A stretch of 64,000 nt of DNA, from the NCBI RefSeq assembly GCF_003044275.1, contig NZ_PZPL01000002.1:186001-250000 (forward strand), read 5' to 3'. The DNA is from Rathayibacter caricis DSM 15933 (lineage in GTDB: Bacteria; Actinomycetota; Actinomycetes; Actinomycetales; Microbacteriaceae). This document shows positions 48,273-57,407 of this stretch, piece by piece (position 1 is the first letter of the stretch; every line of letters begins with the position of its first letter). The notes below the pieces were generated by a model. That model saw only the letters and a program-made list of their open reading frames with translations. It searched no databases and was not told the DNA's origin. The translations under genes were made by a program, and so were the position numbers.

Positions 48273-50170
48273 GCGCCACCGCCAACAACCGCCGCCGCGA
48301 GCCCGGCAAGGCAGGCACCGACGGCCTGATGCTCAGCGCCGCCGTGACGGCGATTGCCGTCGTCGGCATCTCCTGGGTGTCCGTCGCGGTCGGCTCGAAG
48401 CTCGACGGCGTGAACGAGGGCCTGCCCTCCGACCCGTTCGAGATCCTGTCGGGCCTCGCCCGCGGCACGGTCACCTGGTCCTCGTCCGCGACGATGATCG
48501 CCGCAGCCGCCGGCGGCGTCATCGCCCTCGTCGCACTGTGGTTCCTCTGGATGAAGGCGCTCGGCCGGAAGGGCCGCGCGAACGTCGACCGGTCCGCCCG
48601 GTACATGGCGACGGAGCGGGATCTGGCGCCGATGCTGAGCAAGCAGGCGATGAAGAAGTCCAAGCGGTTGGGCGTCGACGGGTCGCCCGGCGTGCCGGTA
48701 GGGCGGCTCGTGTCGACGGGGAAGATGCTCTACGCCTCGTTCGAGGACATGATCACCGTCGTCGCCGGCCCCCGCGTCGGCAAGTCGACGTCCCTGGTCA
48801 TCCCCGCGATCATCGTCGCTCCTGGCGCGGTCGTCACGACGTCGAACAAGCGCGATGTGCTCGACGCGACCCGCGACGTCCGCGAGAAGGACGGGCCGGT
48901 GTGGGTGTTCGACCCGCAGCGCGTCGCCCGCGAGGACGCGACGTGGTGGTGGAATCCGCTCTCCTACGTCACCGACGATGTGCGCGCCGCGAAGCTCGCG
49001 CAGTACTTCGCCTCGGGATCCCGGGCGACGGACGCGAAGACGGACGCCTTCTTCGACGGCGCCGGCCAGAACCTCCTCGCCGGCATGCTGCTCGCCGCCG
49101 CAGTCGGGCAGAAGCCGATCAGTCAGGTGTTCGCGTGGCTCACGGACGTCACGAACGAAGAGCCGGTGCGGCTGCTGCGCTCGGGTGGGTATCCGATGAC
49201 CGGGGACGCGGTGCTCGGGATCATCCAGTCGACTGAGAAGCTGCGAGGGTCGGTCTACTCGACCACGCAGGAGATGGCGGCGTGCTTGAAGAACACGCAG
49301 GTCGCGGACTGGGTGAACCCCCGCGGCACCGCGGACCCGCGGCCGCAGTTCGACGCGGCAGACTTCGTCCGCGGCTCGGGGACTCTCTACTCGCTGTCCA
49401 AGGAGGGCGCCGGCACCGCCGGCCCCCTCGTTACGGCTCTCACCGCGGCCACGCTTGAGGCGGCGACGGACCTCGCGGACACCTCACCCGGCGGGCGGCT
49501 GCGCACGCCTCTCGTCGGGATCCTCGATGAGGCCGCGAACGTGTGCCGGTGGCGGGACCTCCCCGACCTGTACTCGCACTTCGGCTCCCGCGGAATCCCG
49601 ATCATGTCGGTGTTCCAGTCCTGGTCGCAGGGCGTCGCCGTGTTCGGCAAGGAGGGCATGTTGAAGCTGTGGAGCGCGTCCAACGCATTCCTCTACCTCG
49701 GTAGCGTGAAGGAGAACGACTTCCTCCAGAACGTCTCCGAGCTCGTCGGGGACTACGACCGCGAAACGACCTCCGCCAGCTACAACAAGGGCGTCCGCTC
49801 GACCTCGACCGCGTTGAAGCGCGAGCGGATCTTGACCGTGGATGAGCTCGGAGCAATGCCCCGCGGCCGCGCCGTACTGCTCTCTACCGAATCCCGCGCT
49901 GCGCTGCTGCGCACCGTGCCCTGGTACGAGGGCACAAAGCAGAAGGTCGCGGCAATCAAGGCATCCATCGCCGCACACGACCCCGCAACGGCCTCGACGA
50001 GCGTCACCGCACCGGCCCCTATCGTCGCGACGTCGGCGCAGCGGGTCGTGACGGCCGCCGAGCCCGTCGTGGCGACCGTCGAGCCGGCACCGGCGATCGA
50101 CCTCGCAGCGTCGATGCGGGCTCTGATGGAGAACGAGGACGCCAGGCGCGCGGAGGCGCAGCGTGATTGA
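48269..50170 (+). CDS. VirD4/TraG-like type IV coupling protein
   Basis: A 633-residue coupling ATPase. Two N-terminal membrane helices (about 20-40 and 75-95) precede the ATPase. Walker A is VVAGPRVGKSTSLVIPAIIV (about 166-185), followed by VVTTSNKRDVLDATRDVREK and GPVWVFDPQ. Walker B is LVGILDEAANVCRWRDLPDL (about 414-433), followed by GIPIMSVFQSWSQGVAVFGK. It should bring the relaxase-DNA complex to the channel. No relaxase gene is in the window. Confidence 0.93.
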   Translation: MSATANNRRREPGKAGTDGLMLSAAVTAIAVVGISWVSVAVGSKLDGVNEGLPSDPFEILSGLARGTVTWSSSATMIAAAAGGVIALVALWFLWMKALGRKGRANVDRSARYMATERDLAPMLSKQAMKKSKRLGVDGSPGVPVGRLVSTGKMLYASFEDMITVVAGPRVGKSTSLVIPAIIVAPGAVVTTSNKRDVLDATRDVREKDGPVWVFDPQRVAREDATWWWNPLSYVTDDVRAAKLAQYFASGSRATDAKTDAFFDGAGQNLLAGMLLAAAVGQKPISQVFAWLTDVTNEEPVRLLRSGGYPMTGDAVLGIIQSTEKLRGSVYSTTQEMAACLKNTQVADWVNPRGTADPRPQFDAADFVRGSGTLYSLSKEGAGTAGPLVTALTAATLEAATDLADTSPGGRLRTPLVGILDEAANVCRWRDLPDLYSHFGSRGIPIMSVFQSWSQGVAVFGKEGMLKLWSASNAFLYLGSVKENDFLQNVSELVGDYDRETTSASYNKGVRSTSTALKRERILTVDELGAMPRGRAVLLSTESRAALLRTVPWYEGTKQKVAAIKASIAAHDPATASTSVTAPAPIVATSAQRVVTAAEPVVATVEPAPAIDLAASMRALMENEDARRAEAQRD

Positions 50171-50792
50171 CGACGACCCGCTCGCTGGAGGCGACGTTCA
50201 GGAAGCCGCCGGCGTCTTGCCCGCTGTCGACGCGGACGGACAGGCTGCGGGCCCTTCGCTCCTCGGCGCGTTCGACATCGACGCGATTGCCACGAAAGAG
50301 GTTGCGGACGTCATCACCGGGATTATCGCCGGCATGACGAAGGAGGCCCTGGAACGAGCCCTCACACCCGAGCGGGTCGAGCTGATGCAAGCCTGCGCCG
50401 AAGCGGCCGTGCAGCACTCGTTCGAGGACGAATCCGGTCCGACGCTCATCTACGGCTCCGCAGACGAGTGGCTACGGAAATACTGGCGGTACACCTACCG
50501 CCGCCGCGTCTCCGCCAAAGGAAACGGCACCGGCCGCTGGCGCGCCGACTGGTGGAGCGTCGACGAGGCAGTGCAACGCATCGAAGCGCTGTGGCGTAGC
50601 TGGGAGACCTCAAGACTCGACGCCGGCCTCGGGATGAGCACGTGGTGGATCAATCACGCTGAACCCCACATGGGCGCCCTGCTAGCAACCGACGGACCGT
50701 TCACAAACGCGACGGACGAGAACCTGCCGGGCGAGCCGCTGCCATACGCCGAACCGCCCGACGGAATGTTCGAGCCTGACATCCAGGCCTAG
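50163..50792 (+). CDS. DUF4913-domain protein
   Basis: A 209-residue protein. The N-terminal half is acidic and helical. DUF4913 occupies about residues 95-185: LIYGSADEWLRKYWRYTYRR, GRWRADWWSVDEAVQRIEAL WRSWE, GMSTWWINHAEPHMGALLAT, DGPF. The domain recurs in actinobacterial conjugative elements with unknown function, usually next to the coupling protein as here. GGAGG before the GTG; overlaps the coupling-protein gene by eight bases. Last gene of the transfer cluster. Confidence 0.85.
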   Translation: MIDDDPLAGGDVQEAAGVLPAVDADGQAAGPSLLGAFDIDAIATKEVADVITGIIAGMTKEALERALTPERVELMQACAEAAVQHSFEDESGPTLIYGSADEWLRKYWRYTYRRRVSAKGNGTGRWRADWWSVDEAVQRIEALWRSWETSRLDAGLGMSTWWINHAEPHMGALLATDGPFTNATDENLPGEPLPYAEPPDGMFEPDIQA

Positions 50793-50858
50793 CAAGACCG
50801 ACCCATCGATCTTGTATCCCTGTGCTGGTCCGCGGTCGAAGCTCTGAAATTCGTCGCC

Positions 50859-52361
50859 TCACCCGGCTCTCGGCGCCCGAAGTGCGGGTCTTGAGCGCCG
50901 AGAGCTTCCGGCTCCGTCGCGGATGACGCTGGAGTCGGTCGACTTCGACGCGCCGACGCGCCGCCGGATGCCCGGCGCGATCAGAGCGGCGATCAGCGCG
51001 AGCACGCCTGCTGCGGCGGAGGCCCAGAACCCGATCGAGAAGGCCTCGTCGGTGGGGGCTCCCTGCGCCGTGATGTTCGACGACAGCAGTGCGGCGATGA
51101 CGGCTGTGCCGATGCTGCTGCCGATGGTCCGCAGCACGGTGTTGGCGCTGATCGCCTCTCCGGTCTGCTCGGCGGGCACGCTCTCCACGATCGCGTTCGA
51201 GGTCGCCGCGAGCGCCATGCCGATGCCGATGCCGGTGAGAACTCCCGAGACGAGGATCTGCCACTCCTCTCCGTGCGCCACAGCAGGAAGGACGAACGCG
51301 GCGATCACGGCGACGGAGCCGACGATCATCGGTACCTTGGCGCCGACCGCGCGCACAAGGGCGCCGGCGGCCACGCCCGAGACGATCATCGCGACGACCG
51401 TAGGCAGGAGGTAGAGTCCCGCCTCGCTGACCGACTTGCCGAAGCCGTAACCGAGGGCGCTGGGCAGCTGCAGCAGCGTTGGGATGAGGATGAACGTGCC
51501 GAACATCGCGAAGCCAAAGACCAGGGCGACGACGTGCGCGGTCCACACGCCCCGGTGGCGGAACAGGCGCACGTCGATCAGCGGCTCGGCCACCCGGAGC
51601 TCGACGAGGACGAAGACGATCAGCGCGACGGCGCCGAGGGCGAGCAGGCCGACGGTCTTGACGTCGCCCCAGCCCCACGACTGCCCATCGCCGATGGCGA
51701 GCAGTACCGAGACGAGGCCGACGGACAGGATCGCGGTGCCGACGAGGTCGAGGCGCCCGGGCGTGCGGACGGGGCTCTCGGGGATGCCGAAGATCGCGCC
51801 TAGCAGAGCGATCAGGACGAGCACCGCGGGGAGCCAGAACAGCCAGTGCCACGACAGTGCCGCGACGATTGGACCCGCCGCGACGATTCCGACGCCCGCG
51901 CCGATGCCGAAGATCGCCGAGAGCAGTCCGATCGTGATGCTCACGCGCTCCGGAGGGAGCTCGTCGCGGACGATGCCGATCGAGAGCGGCATGACCGCGC
52001 CGGCCGCGCCCTGCAGGACCCGCGCGAGGATCAGGACGCTGAGGTTCGGCGCGAGTGCGGCGAGCACGGTGCCGACCAGGAGGAGCGACAGGACGACGAG
52101 GAGCACTTTGCGCTTGCCGACCATGTCGCCCAGCCGCCCGAGGATCGGAGTGAGCACGGACGCTGACAGGAGGTAGGCCGTGAGCACCCAGCTGACCTCG
52201 CTCGTCGTTGCGTCGAGGTCCTGCCCGATCGTGCCGAGCGCCGGGGCGACGAGCGACTGCAGGACAGCGAAGGAGAGACCGCCGAGGGAAAGGTAGGCGA
52301 TGATCGCCGTCCCCCCGGCCTTCTTCGGCGCGGTGCGCGCCTGCTGGTCGGTCGCGGTCAT
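50859..52361 (-). CDS. MFS multidrug exporter, DHA2-type (14 helices)
   Basis: A 500-residue major facilitator: LSLGGLSFAVLQSLVAPALG, EVSWVLTAYLLSASVLTPIL followed by GRLGDMVGKRKVLL (motif A), ARVLQGAAGAVMPLSIGIVR (motif near helix 4-5), and about 14 hydrophobic segments. DHA2 members export drugs with protons. AGGAG six bases before the ATG at 52361 sets the start. It is divergent from a TetR repressor that probably controls it. The C-terminus is serine/arginine-rich. Confidence 0.92.
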   Translation of the reverse strand: MTATDQQARTAPKKAGGTAIIAYLSLGGLSFAVLQSLVAPALGTIGQDLDATTSEVSWVLTAYLLSASVLTPILGRLGDMVGKRKVLLVVLSLLLVGTVLAALAPNLSVLILARVLQGAAGAVMPLSIGIVRDELPPERVSITIGLLSAIFGIGAGVGIVAAGPIVAALSWHWLFWLPAVLVLIALLGAIFGIPESPVRTPGRLDLVGTAILSVGLVSVLLAIGDGQSWGWGDVKTVGLLALGAVALIVFVLVELRVAEPLIDVRLFRHRGVWTAHVVALVFGFAMFGTFILIPTLLQLPSALGYGFGKSVSEAGLYLLPTVVAMIVSGVAAGALVRAVGAKVPMIVGSVAVIAAFVLPAVAHGEEWQILVSGVLTGIGIGMALAATSNAIVESVPAEQTGEAISANTVLRTIGSSIGTAVIAALLSSNITAQGAPTDEAFSIGFWASAAAGVLALIAALIAPGIRRRVGASKSTDSSVIRDGAGSSRRSRPALRAPRAG

Positions 52362-52377
52362 GGTGCTCCTGTCGTCC

Positions 52378-52445
52378 GATGTAAACGTCTGCTGACTTAT
52401 TGATGATGGCGGTGGGAGCACATCATGTCAACGATTGATTACATC
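52378..52445. promoter_or_regulatory. Divergent exporter/TetR regulatory region
   Basis: GATGTAA (52378-52384) and TTACATC (52439-52445) are inverted repeats flanking the region. A minus-strand TTGACA near 52424-52429 could be the exporter's -35. A typical place for TetR binding. Confidence 0.45.
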
Positions 52446-52499
52446 TCTCCACGGTGGGCTATCGTCGCGTAGGGAACGCGCACGGCCGAGGAGGTCCGC

Positions 52500-53108
52500 A
52501 TGACGGGCAACGATTCGAGGCGGCACGCGCGCGATGCCGATCGCACTCGCGACGAGCTCGTTCGAGCTGCGCGTCGGAGGTTCGCGACCGAGGGCTATCG
52601 TGCGGCGACGGTGCGGGGGATCGCCTCCGACGCCGGCGTGAACGTGGCTCTGATCAGTCGGTACTTCGGCTCCAAGGAGGGACTTTTCGCGGCGTGCGTC
52701 CAGCGCAGCGTCGACGAGATGAGCCCAGCGGCAGCGCCTGCGGGTCTAGATGCTCTGATCGACCGGTTGATTGAGCGCGTGGTCCGCTCACCCGACTCCG
52801 ACGAGCCGCTGCAGATGCTGCTCCTGCTCCGCTCCTCCGGCGACGAGGGTGCTGACCGGATTCGACGCGAGACCCTGGAGTCGTTCACCGCGAGCATCGC
52901 CGGTATAGCCGGACTTGAACCGGGCGCGCCGCAGGGCGAGGATCTCATGCTCCGCGCGCAGCTCGCGATCGCCACACTTGTCGGCCTGGTGATGCTGCGC
53001 GCCTCCGCCGTCGTCGAGCCGACCACCTCGGCCACAGCCGCACAGCTCGATGAACCACTGAGATCGGCGCTCCGGGCGCTGCTCGGCATAGAGACTCCCG
53101 AACGCTGA
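52500..53108 (+). CDS. TetR-family repressor of the exporter
   Basis: A 202-residue TetR protein: DELVRAARRRFATEGYRAAT, VRGIASDAGVNVALISRYFG, SKEGLFAACVQRSVDE, then a helical ligand domain with LLLLRSSGDEGADRIRRETL. Divergent from the MFS exporter; this arrangement is classic for drug-inducible efflux. GGAGG precedes the ATG. Confidence 0.92.
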   Translation: MTGNDSRRHARDADRTRDELVRAARRRFATEGYRAATVRGIASDAGVNVALISRYFGSKEGLFAACVQRSVDEMSPAAAPAGLDALIDRLIERVVRSPDSDEPLQMLLLLRSSGDEGADRIRRETLESFTASIAGIAGLEPGAPQGEDLMLRAQLAIATLVGLVMLRASAVVEPTTSATAAQLDEPLRSALRALLGIETPER

Positions 53109-54369
53109 AGAGGTGCGCCACCGGCCGAGCCGCCTGGTGCATCGGCCACCTTTTCGTATCGCTGACGTCGTCTCGGTCAGCGAAGGAGACCTCAGTTCGG
53201 AAGGATGACGAGGTGTCGATCTGCAGACCTGCGTGGCGGCTCGCAGTAGCGTTCTGCGACCGAAGACTCCGTAGCGACAGCCAACCAGCAACGACTCAGA
53301 TCTCGCGCGAGCCGGTACTGCACCTTCACGGGTCGGACCGCGCCTGAACGTCCTTGGAACGGCGGCTATGCACGAGACGGCATGGCGCCAATGCCCAGCT
53401 GCCTTGTGCAGGGACGCTCAGAATGAGCGGCGCTGAGAGTTGAGCGTGATCAGCGCCAGATAGAGCTCGACGCTGTCGCGGAGGGCGATCGTCGTCAGCA
53501 CGCGCGTTGAGGCGAGCGTGGCTGCGAAGGACTCAGCCGAACTCCAGTCAGCGGGAGGACAGTCCGTTGCGCTCACGAGGTCGCTTCGACGAGTCGGCGG
53601 AGACCGACCGCCGAAAGGGAGCCGAGGCTCGCAAGGAAGGCGCCGCCGATCACGGAGAGGACGTACACGACGATCGGCGCCCACGAAGGGCGCCCGCGAT
53701 GAGCGTACGGGCGCGCGGAGGCGCGGCGGGAAGAATGACGGCGGAAATGAAGACCTCCTCAGAGGCGGCGCGGAATGCGCCGCGCTGAAATCAACGATGC
53801 CGCTGTAGCGCCCTTACGTCGTCATCTCCGTGGACCTCTCGGACTGGTCTGATTGCAGTACATGGCGGCGAGATTGATTCGGCGCAGCGCCCTCGACGGG
53901 TTGCCCGTCATCTGGCGCCTCGCTCGTCAGGGCCGCCGGTGCAGTCGGCACGTGCCCCGCATGTGCACTGCAGAGCGATCGAGATCGACAGTGCCGTCCT
54001 GCAGCCAGTCGAGCTCGGCGTAGGCGTTGTCGGCGAGCCCGACTGGTCCCGTTCCACGTGCAGCAGCTGGCCCTGCTCGTCCGCTGCGCGTGAAGGTAAG
54101 GATTCACGACGCGAGTGCCGCCCTGGTCAAGGGTCGCGGCCCGGACGCTTGACGAAGTTGGGTGAGGCCTTCCCGCCCACGACTTGTCGCCGACCGCGGT
54201 TTTCGGAAAGGGGTCCGGTCCTCTGCATCGAGTCGGGTTGGCGACGCCGCTCGCCCGGACGTTGGATGAGAAGACCGATGTCGCTCTGCGCCAGCGTCGT
54301 GTTCTCGCGGGCGGCGGACTACTTCATCGAGAATTGCTCTCGACGAAGGTCCGCTGCACAACATTCGCC
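53109..54369. other. 1.26 kb with no supported gene
   Basis: Both strands contain open frames, but none has a start, ribosome-binding site and family-like sequence together. Two short minus-strand stretches look protein-like: STRVLTTIALRDSVELYLAL before a stop at 53418, and LADNAYAELDWLQDGTVDLD near 54000. They are probably decayed genes. Confidence 0.4.
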
Positions 54370-55044
54370 TCAGTGGGATCGCCGAAACTCGTCGAGACCG
54401 GAGTCGAACGCCATCGAGACGAGCTGGGCGCGGTCTCGAGCTCCGACCTTCCTCATCGCCCTGCTCGCGTGCGTCTTGACAGTAAAGGGTGAAACGAAGA
54501 GCGTCGCTGCCGCTTCGTCGTTGCTCGCACCTCGGCAGATGGCGGTGACGACCTCCCGCTCGCGCGCCGTGAGCTGGTCGAACCGTGCGGTGAGCACCGG
54601 ATCGGTCGCGCCGCTGGGGGAGTCGGCGAGCTGAGCGATCAGCAGTTGGGCGGCGGCTCCAGACAGAGCGCCACCACCGCCGAACACCTCGCGGATAGCA
54701 CTGGCCAGCTCGGTGGGTCTGACCCCCTTGCTGAGGAATCCGTTGGCACCCGACCGAAGAGCGGAAAGGACGTTCTCGTCGTTGTCGAAGGTCGTCAGGA
54801 TCAGGATCCGCACCTGAGCGCTGGAGTACCGGACTCGGATTCTGCGCGTCACCTCTACCCCATCGATTCCTGGCATCCGCAGATCGAGCAGCACGACGTC
54901 GATCGCCTCTTCGTCGAGGGTCGAGAGGGCGGCGAAGCCGTCGTCGAGGTCGGCGACGAGCTCGATGTCGTCCTGCGTCTCCAGGATGGCTCGAAGCCCC
55001 ATGCGGATCATCTCCTGGTCATCGACGATCATGAGTCGGATCAC
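54370..55044 (-). CDS. NarL/LuxR-type response regulator
   Basis: A 224-residue regulator. The receiver domain has the acidic pair D8-D9 in MIVDDQEMIRMGLRAI, the phosphorylated D54 in VVLLDLRMPGIDGVEV, and lysine in GANGFLSKGVRPTEL. The C-terminal LuxR helix-turn-helix reads FDQLTAREREVVTAICRGAS, NDEAAATLFVSPFTVKTHAS. It overlaps the histidine-kinase gene by four bases (ATGA). Target genes unknown. Confidence 0.93.
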   Translation of the reverse strand: MIRLMIVDDQEMIRMGLRAILETQDDIELVADLDDGFAALSTLDEEAIDVVLLDLRMPGIDGVEVTRRIRVRYSSAQVRILILTTFDNDENVLSALRSGANGFLSKGVRPTELASAIREVFGGGGALSGAAAQLLIAQLADSPSGATDPVLTARFDQLTAREREVVTAICRGASNDEAAATLFVSPFTVKTHASRAMRKVGARDRAQLVSMAFDSGLDEFRRSH

Positions 55045-56213
55045 GACACGGCCCCGCCATCGCGGCGCATCGTGGCCGTCACGCTGAATCGTGTGGGTGT
55101 CGATCTGATGTCGAGTCGGCCCCCTGCGGCTTCGACGCGCTCGCGCATACCGATGAGTCCGTAGCCGAACTGGTCGGAGGGGGGTTTCGTCCCGTCGACG
55201 ACGTTGTCGAGGGTGATGACGAGGTGATCGGCCGGGCAGGTCACTCCGACGTCGATGCGTCCACTCCCGTGTCGATGGGCATTGGTCAGGGCCTCTTGCG
55301 CCATCCGGTAGGCGGCGACACTCACGGAGCTGTCCACGGGTGGCATCTGAGCCGGGAAGGACGACTCGATCTGTGCTCCAGCGGAAACGAGCGGCCCGAG
55401 CAGAGCGGGGATGCTCTGCGCACTGGGCATAGCGCGAACGGCGTCCTGCGGATCCTTCTCCCCTCGACGCAGCACGCCGAGGATCCTCTGGGTCTCCTGG
55501 AGAACGCTCTGGACTCCTCGTTGCGCGGTATTGAGCGCGGCGCGAGGCTTGGTCTGTGTGGTGTCGAGATGCACGTCGATCACTCCTAAATTCATGCTGA
55601 TCACAGCGATCTCATGTCCGACGACGTCATGCAGGTCTCGGGCGATCCGAAGCCGTTCCTCCGCCACCCGTCTGGTGATCTCGGAGTCGCGTGAGGTGAC
55701 CGCGTCACGAGCGAGGTCCTGGACGGCGAGGAGATAACTCTCGTGCACTCGGATTGTGGAGCCTGTCGCCGCTGCGGCGATGGTGGTGCTGAAAGCGATG
55801 TATGCCCCGGGGTCGCCGAAGTCGGTCGAACCGCTGAAGACGGTAGCGGAGTACAGCGTGACGGCGACCGTCAGCGCTCCGACGAAGACCCGATATCCGC
55901 GGAGGCCGAGGGAGAAAAGCAGGGCGATCGCCAGGATCCAGCCCGCCCATGGTTGGTCGCTGGCTGTGATCGCGAGAGCCGCTCCGACCGCGGCGACGAG
56001 CAGTCCCTGAAGGCCCCGGCGCCGGCTGATCCAGAGGGCGACGACATAGAGCGTGAGCGAGACGTAACCGACCACTCCGCCCGATGCCACGAGCAGGACG
56101 ATTAGGTATGCCACGCACGCCACAACGGCCACGAGCACCGAGACGCGATCCAACGTCCGGCTGCTGTAGAACCAGTACGGGGGGTCGAGCGGCGCAGCGC
56201 TGGCAGTGGTCAC
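55041..56213 (-). CDS. Sensor histidine kinase (NarL partner type)
   Basis: A 390-residue kinase. About six membrane helices in the first 150 residues, with no large extracytoplasmic domain, suggest sensing of membrane or intramembrane signals. The HisKA_3 dimerisation box is ERLRIARDLHDVVGHEIAVI (H195), and the ATPase domain ends PSDQFGYGLIGMRERVEAAG. It phosphorylates the regulator encoded next. The promoter side faces an SDR remnant. Confidence 0.92.
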   Translation of the reverse strand: MTTASAAPLDPPYWFYSSRTLDRVSVLVAVVACVAYLIVLLVASGGVVGYVSLTLYVVALWISRRRGLQGLLVAAVGAALAITASDQPWAGWILAIALLFSLGLRGYRVFVGALTVAVTLYSATVFSGSTDFGDPGAYIAFSTTIAAAATGSTIRVHESYLLAVQDLARDAVTSRDSEITRRVAEERLRIARDLHDVVGHEIAVISMNLGVIDVHLDTTQTKPRAALNTAQRGVQSVLQETQRILGVLRRGEKDPQDAVRAMPSAQSIPALLGPLVSAGAQIESSFPAQMPPVDSSVSVAAYRMAQEALTNAHRHGSGRIDVGVTCPADHLVITLDNVVDGTKPPSDQFGYGLIGMRERVEAAGGRLDIRSTPTRFSVTATMRRDGGAVS

Positions 56214-56239
56214 ACCCCATTGTGACCAGTCGACACCGC

Positions 56240-56480
56240 CTCGGGCCCGGGCTGATTGACGTCGACGCCTACTGGCGCCTGATGCAGCTCAGCTTTCCCT
56301 ACTTGCGTGACAAGCCAGGCGCCGGAGCCTCCATCATCTTCGCCTCCGAAGCGGCCGTCATGGGGGATGCGTTGTACACCCCTTATGACGCGAAGCAGTG
56401 CTCGGTCCGCGCGGAGCTCGCGGGTCCGCTGGTCGACATGTTCCGTTCGCTGCTCGCCGGCGGAAGCCACGGCCGACACT
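56240..56480 (+). pseudogene. Short-chain dehydrogenase fragment
   Basis: The plus strand reads DVDAYWRLMQLSFPYLRDKP, GAGASIIFASEAAVMGDALY, TPYDAKQCSVRA. This is a close relative of residues in the SDR at 57408-58190 (VYAYWHLMKLCFPYLRDKEG, YYAPYAASKEAVRG), including the active-site Y-x-x-x-K region with Y but altered surroundings. Only this middle piece is present, on the opposite strand, with no start. A remnant of a duplicated SDR gene. Confidence 0.7.
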
Positions 56481-56511
56481 GTCGGCGCCGACGCGAGGTG
56501 CGGCGCTTTCA

Positions 56512-57309
56512 CTACTTGAGCAGCGCCTTCATCTGGTTCGCGAGAAGCAGGGTGGCGCGCTTCGGCGCGAGGCGGGACAGCCGGTCGAGGAAGGTCACGT
56601 CCTTGCCGATGACTACGCGGTAGCTACCCTTCTCGACGGCGCCGACGATGCGTCGAGCCGCTTCGGCGGGGGTGGTCGGCTTTGGAGCCTTACCGCCGGG
56701 GGCGGTCATGGTTGGCATGGTGACGCCGGAGTTGGCGGTGATGTTCGTGCCGATCGCGCCGGGGAAAACTATCGTCGCGGCCACCCTGGTGCCCTGCAGC
56801 TCGGCGAACAGCGCCTCCGTGAAGAGCTTCACCGCCGCCTTGCTCGCGCCGTACGCAGCCTGTCCAGGCACCGGGGTGAGCGCCCCCATGCTCGAAACAT
56901 TGACGATGGACGCCTCGGGCCGCTCGAGCAGATGGGGCAGGAAGGTCTTCGTGGTGTTCACGACCCCCCAGAAGTTCACATTCATGACGCGCTCGATGGT
57001 GCCGTACTCCAACTCGGCGATCTTGACGAAAGGCTGGATGATGCCGGCGACGTTGATGAGACCATCGATTGACCGGTGCACGACGAGGATGTCGTCGGGG
57101 AGGCTCTCGACAGCGGCACGGTCGGAGATGTTGACCGGATGTACGGAGAGGCGATCACTGCCGGCGAGGCGCACCGTCTCGGCGAGGCCGTCCGCGTCCA
57201 GGTCGAGTGCTGCGACGTGCCCGCCCTTCGCGAGCAGGGCGAGCACGACCTCGCGCCCGATGCCATTGCCGCCTCCGGTTACGGCGAAGACTCTGTCGGC
57301 GATCTGCAT
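56512..57309 (-). CDS. Short-chain dehydrogenase/reductase (SDR)
   Basis: A 265-residue SDR: nucleotide-binding VFAVTGGGNGIGREVVLALL, GHVAALDLDADGLAETV (acidic residue after strand 2 favours NAD), INVAGIIQPFVKIAEL, SSMGALTPVPGQAAYGASKA with the catalytic S and Y-x-x-x-K. The C-terminal part resembles SDRs acting on hydrophobic alcohols. Second of two same-strand SDR genes; a carboxylesterase lies upstream. Substrate unknown. Confidence 0.92.
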   Translation of the reverse strand: MQIADRVFAVTGGGNGIGREVVLALLAKGGHVAALDLDADGLAETVRLAGSDRLSVHPVNISDRAAVESLPDDILVVHRSIDGLINVAGIIQPFVKIAELEYGTIERVMNVNFWGVVNTTKTFLPHLLERPEASIVNVSSMGALTPVPGQAAYGASKAAVKLFTEALFAELQGTRVAATIVFPGAIGTNITANSGVTMPTMTAPGGKAPKPTTPAEAARRIVGAVEKGSYRVVIGKDVTFLDRLSRLAPKRATLLLANQMKALLK

Positions 57310-57407
57310 GGTGTGGCTCTCTCTCAGTGTGCGGTTCGTGCGGTACGGGAGTCTCGGCCCGACCTCTCAAGCGGGGTCGGCGACGGGTGCAGGTTGCTCG
57401 CGTCGGG

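Noticed and set aside
50866..50905. Hairpin GCTCTCGGCGC/GCGCCGAGAGC as a terminator
   Set aside because: It lies within the last codons of the exporter gene, before its stop; the pairing may be incidental in Arg/Ala-rich coding sequence.
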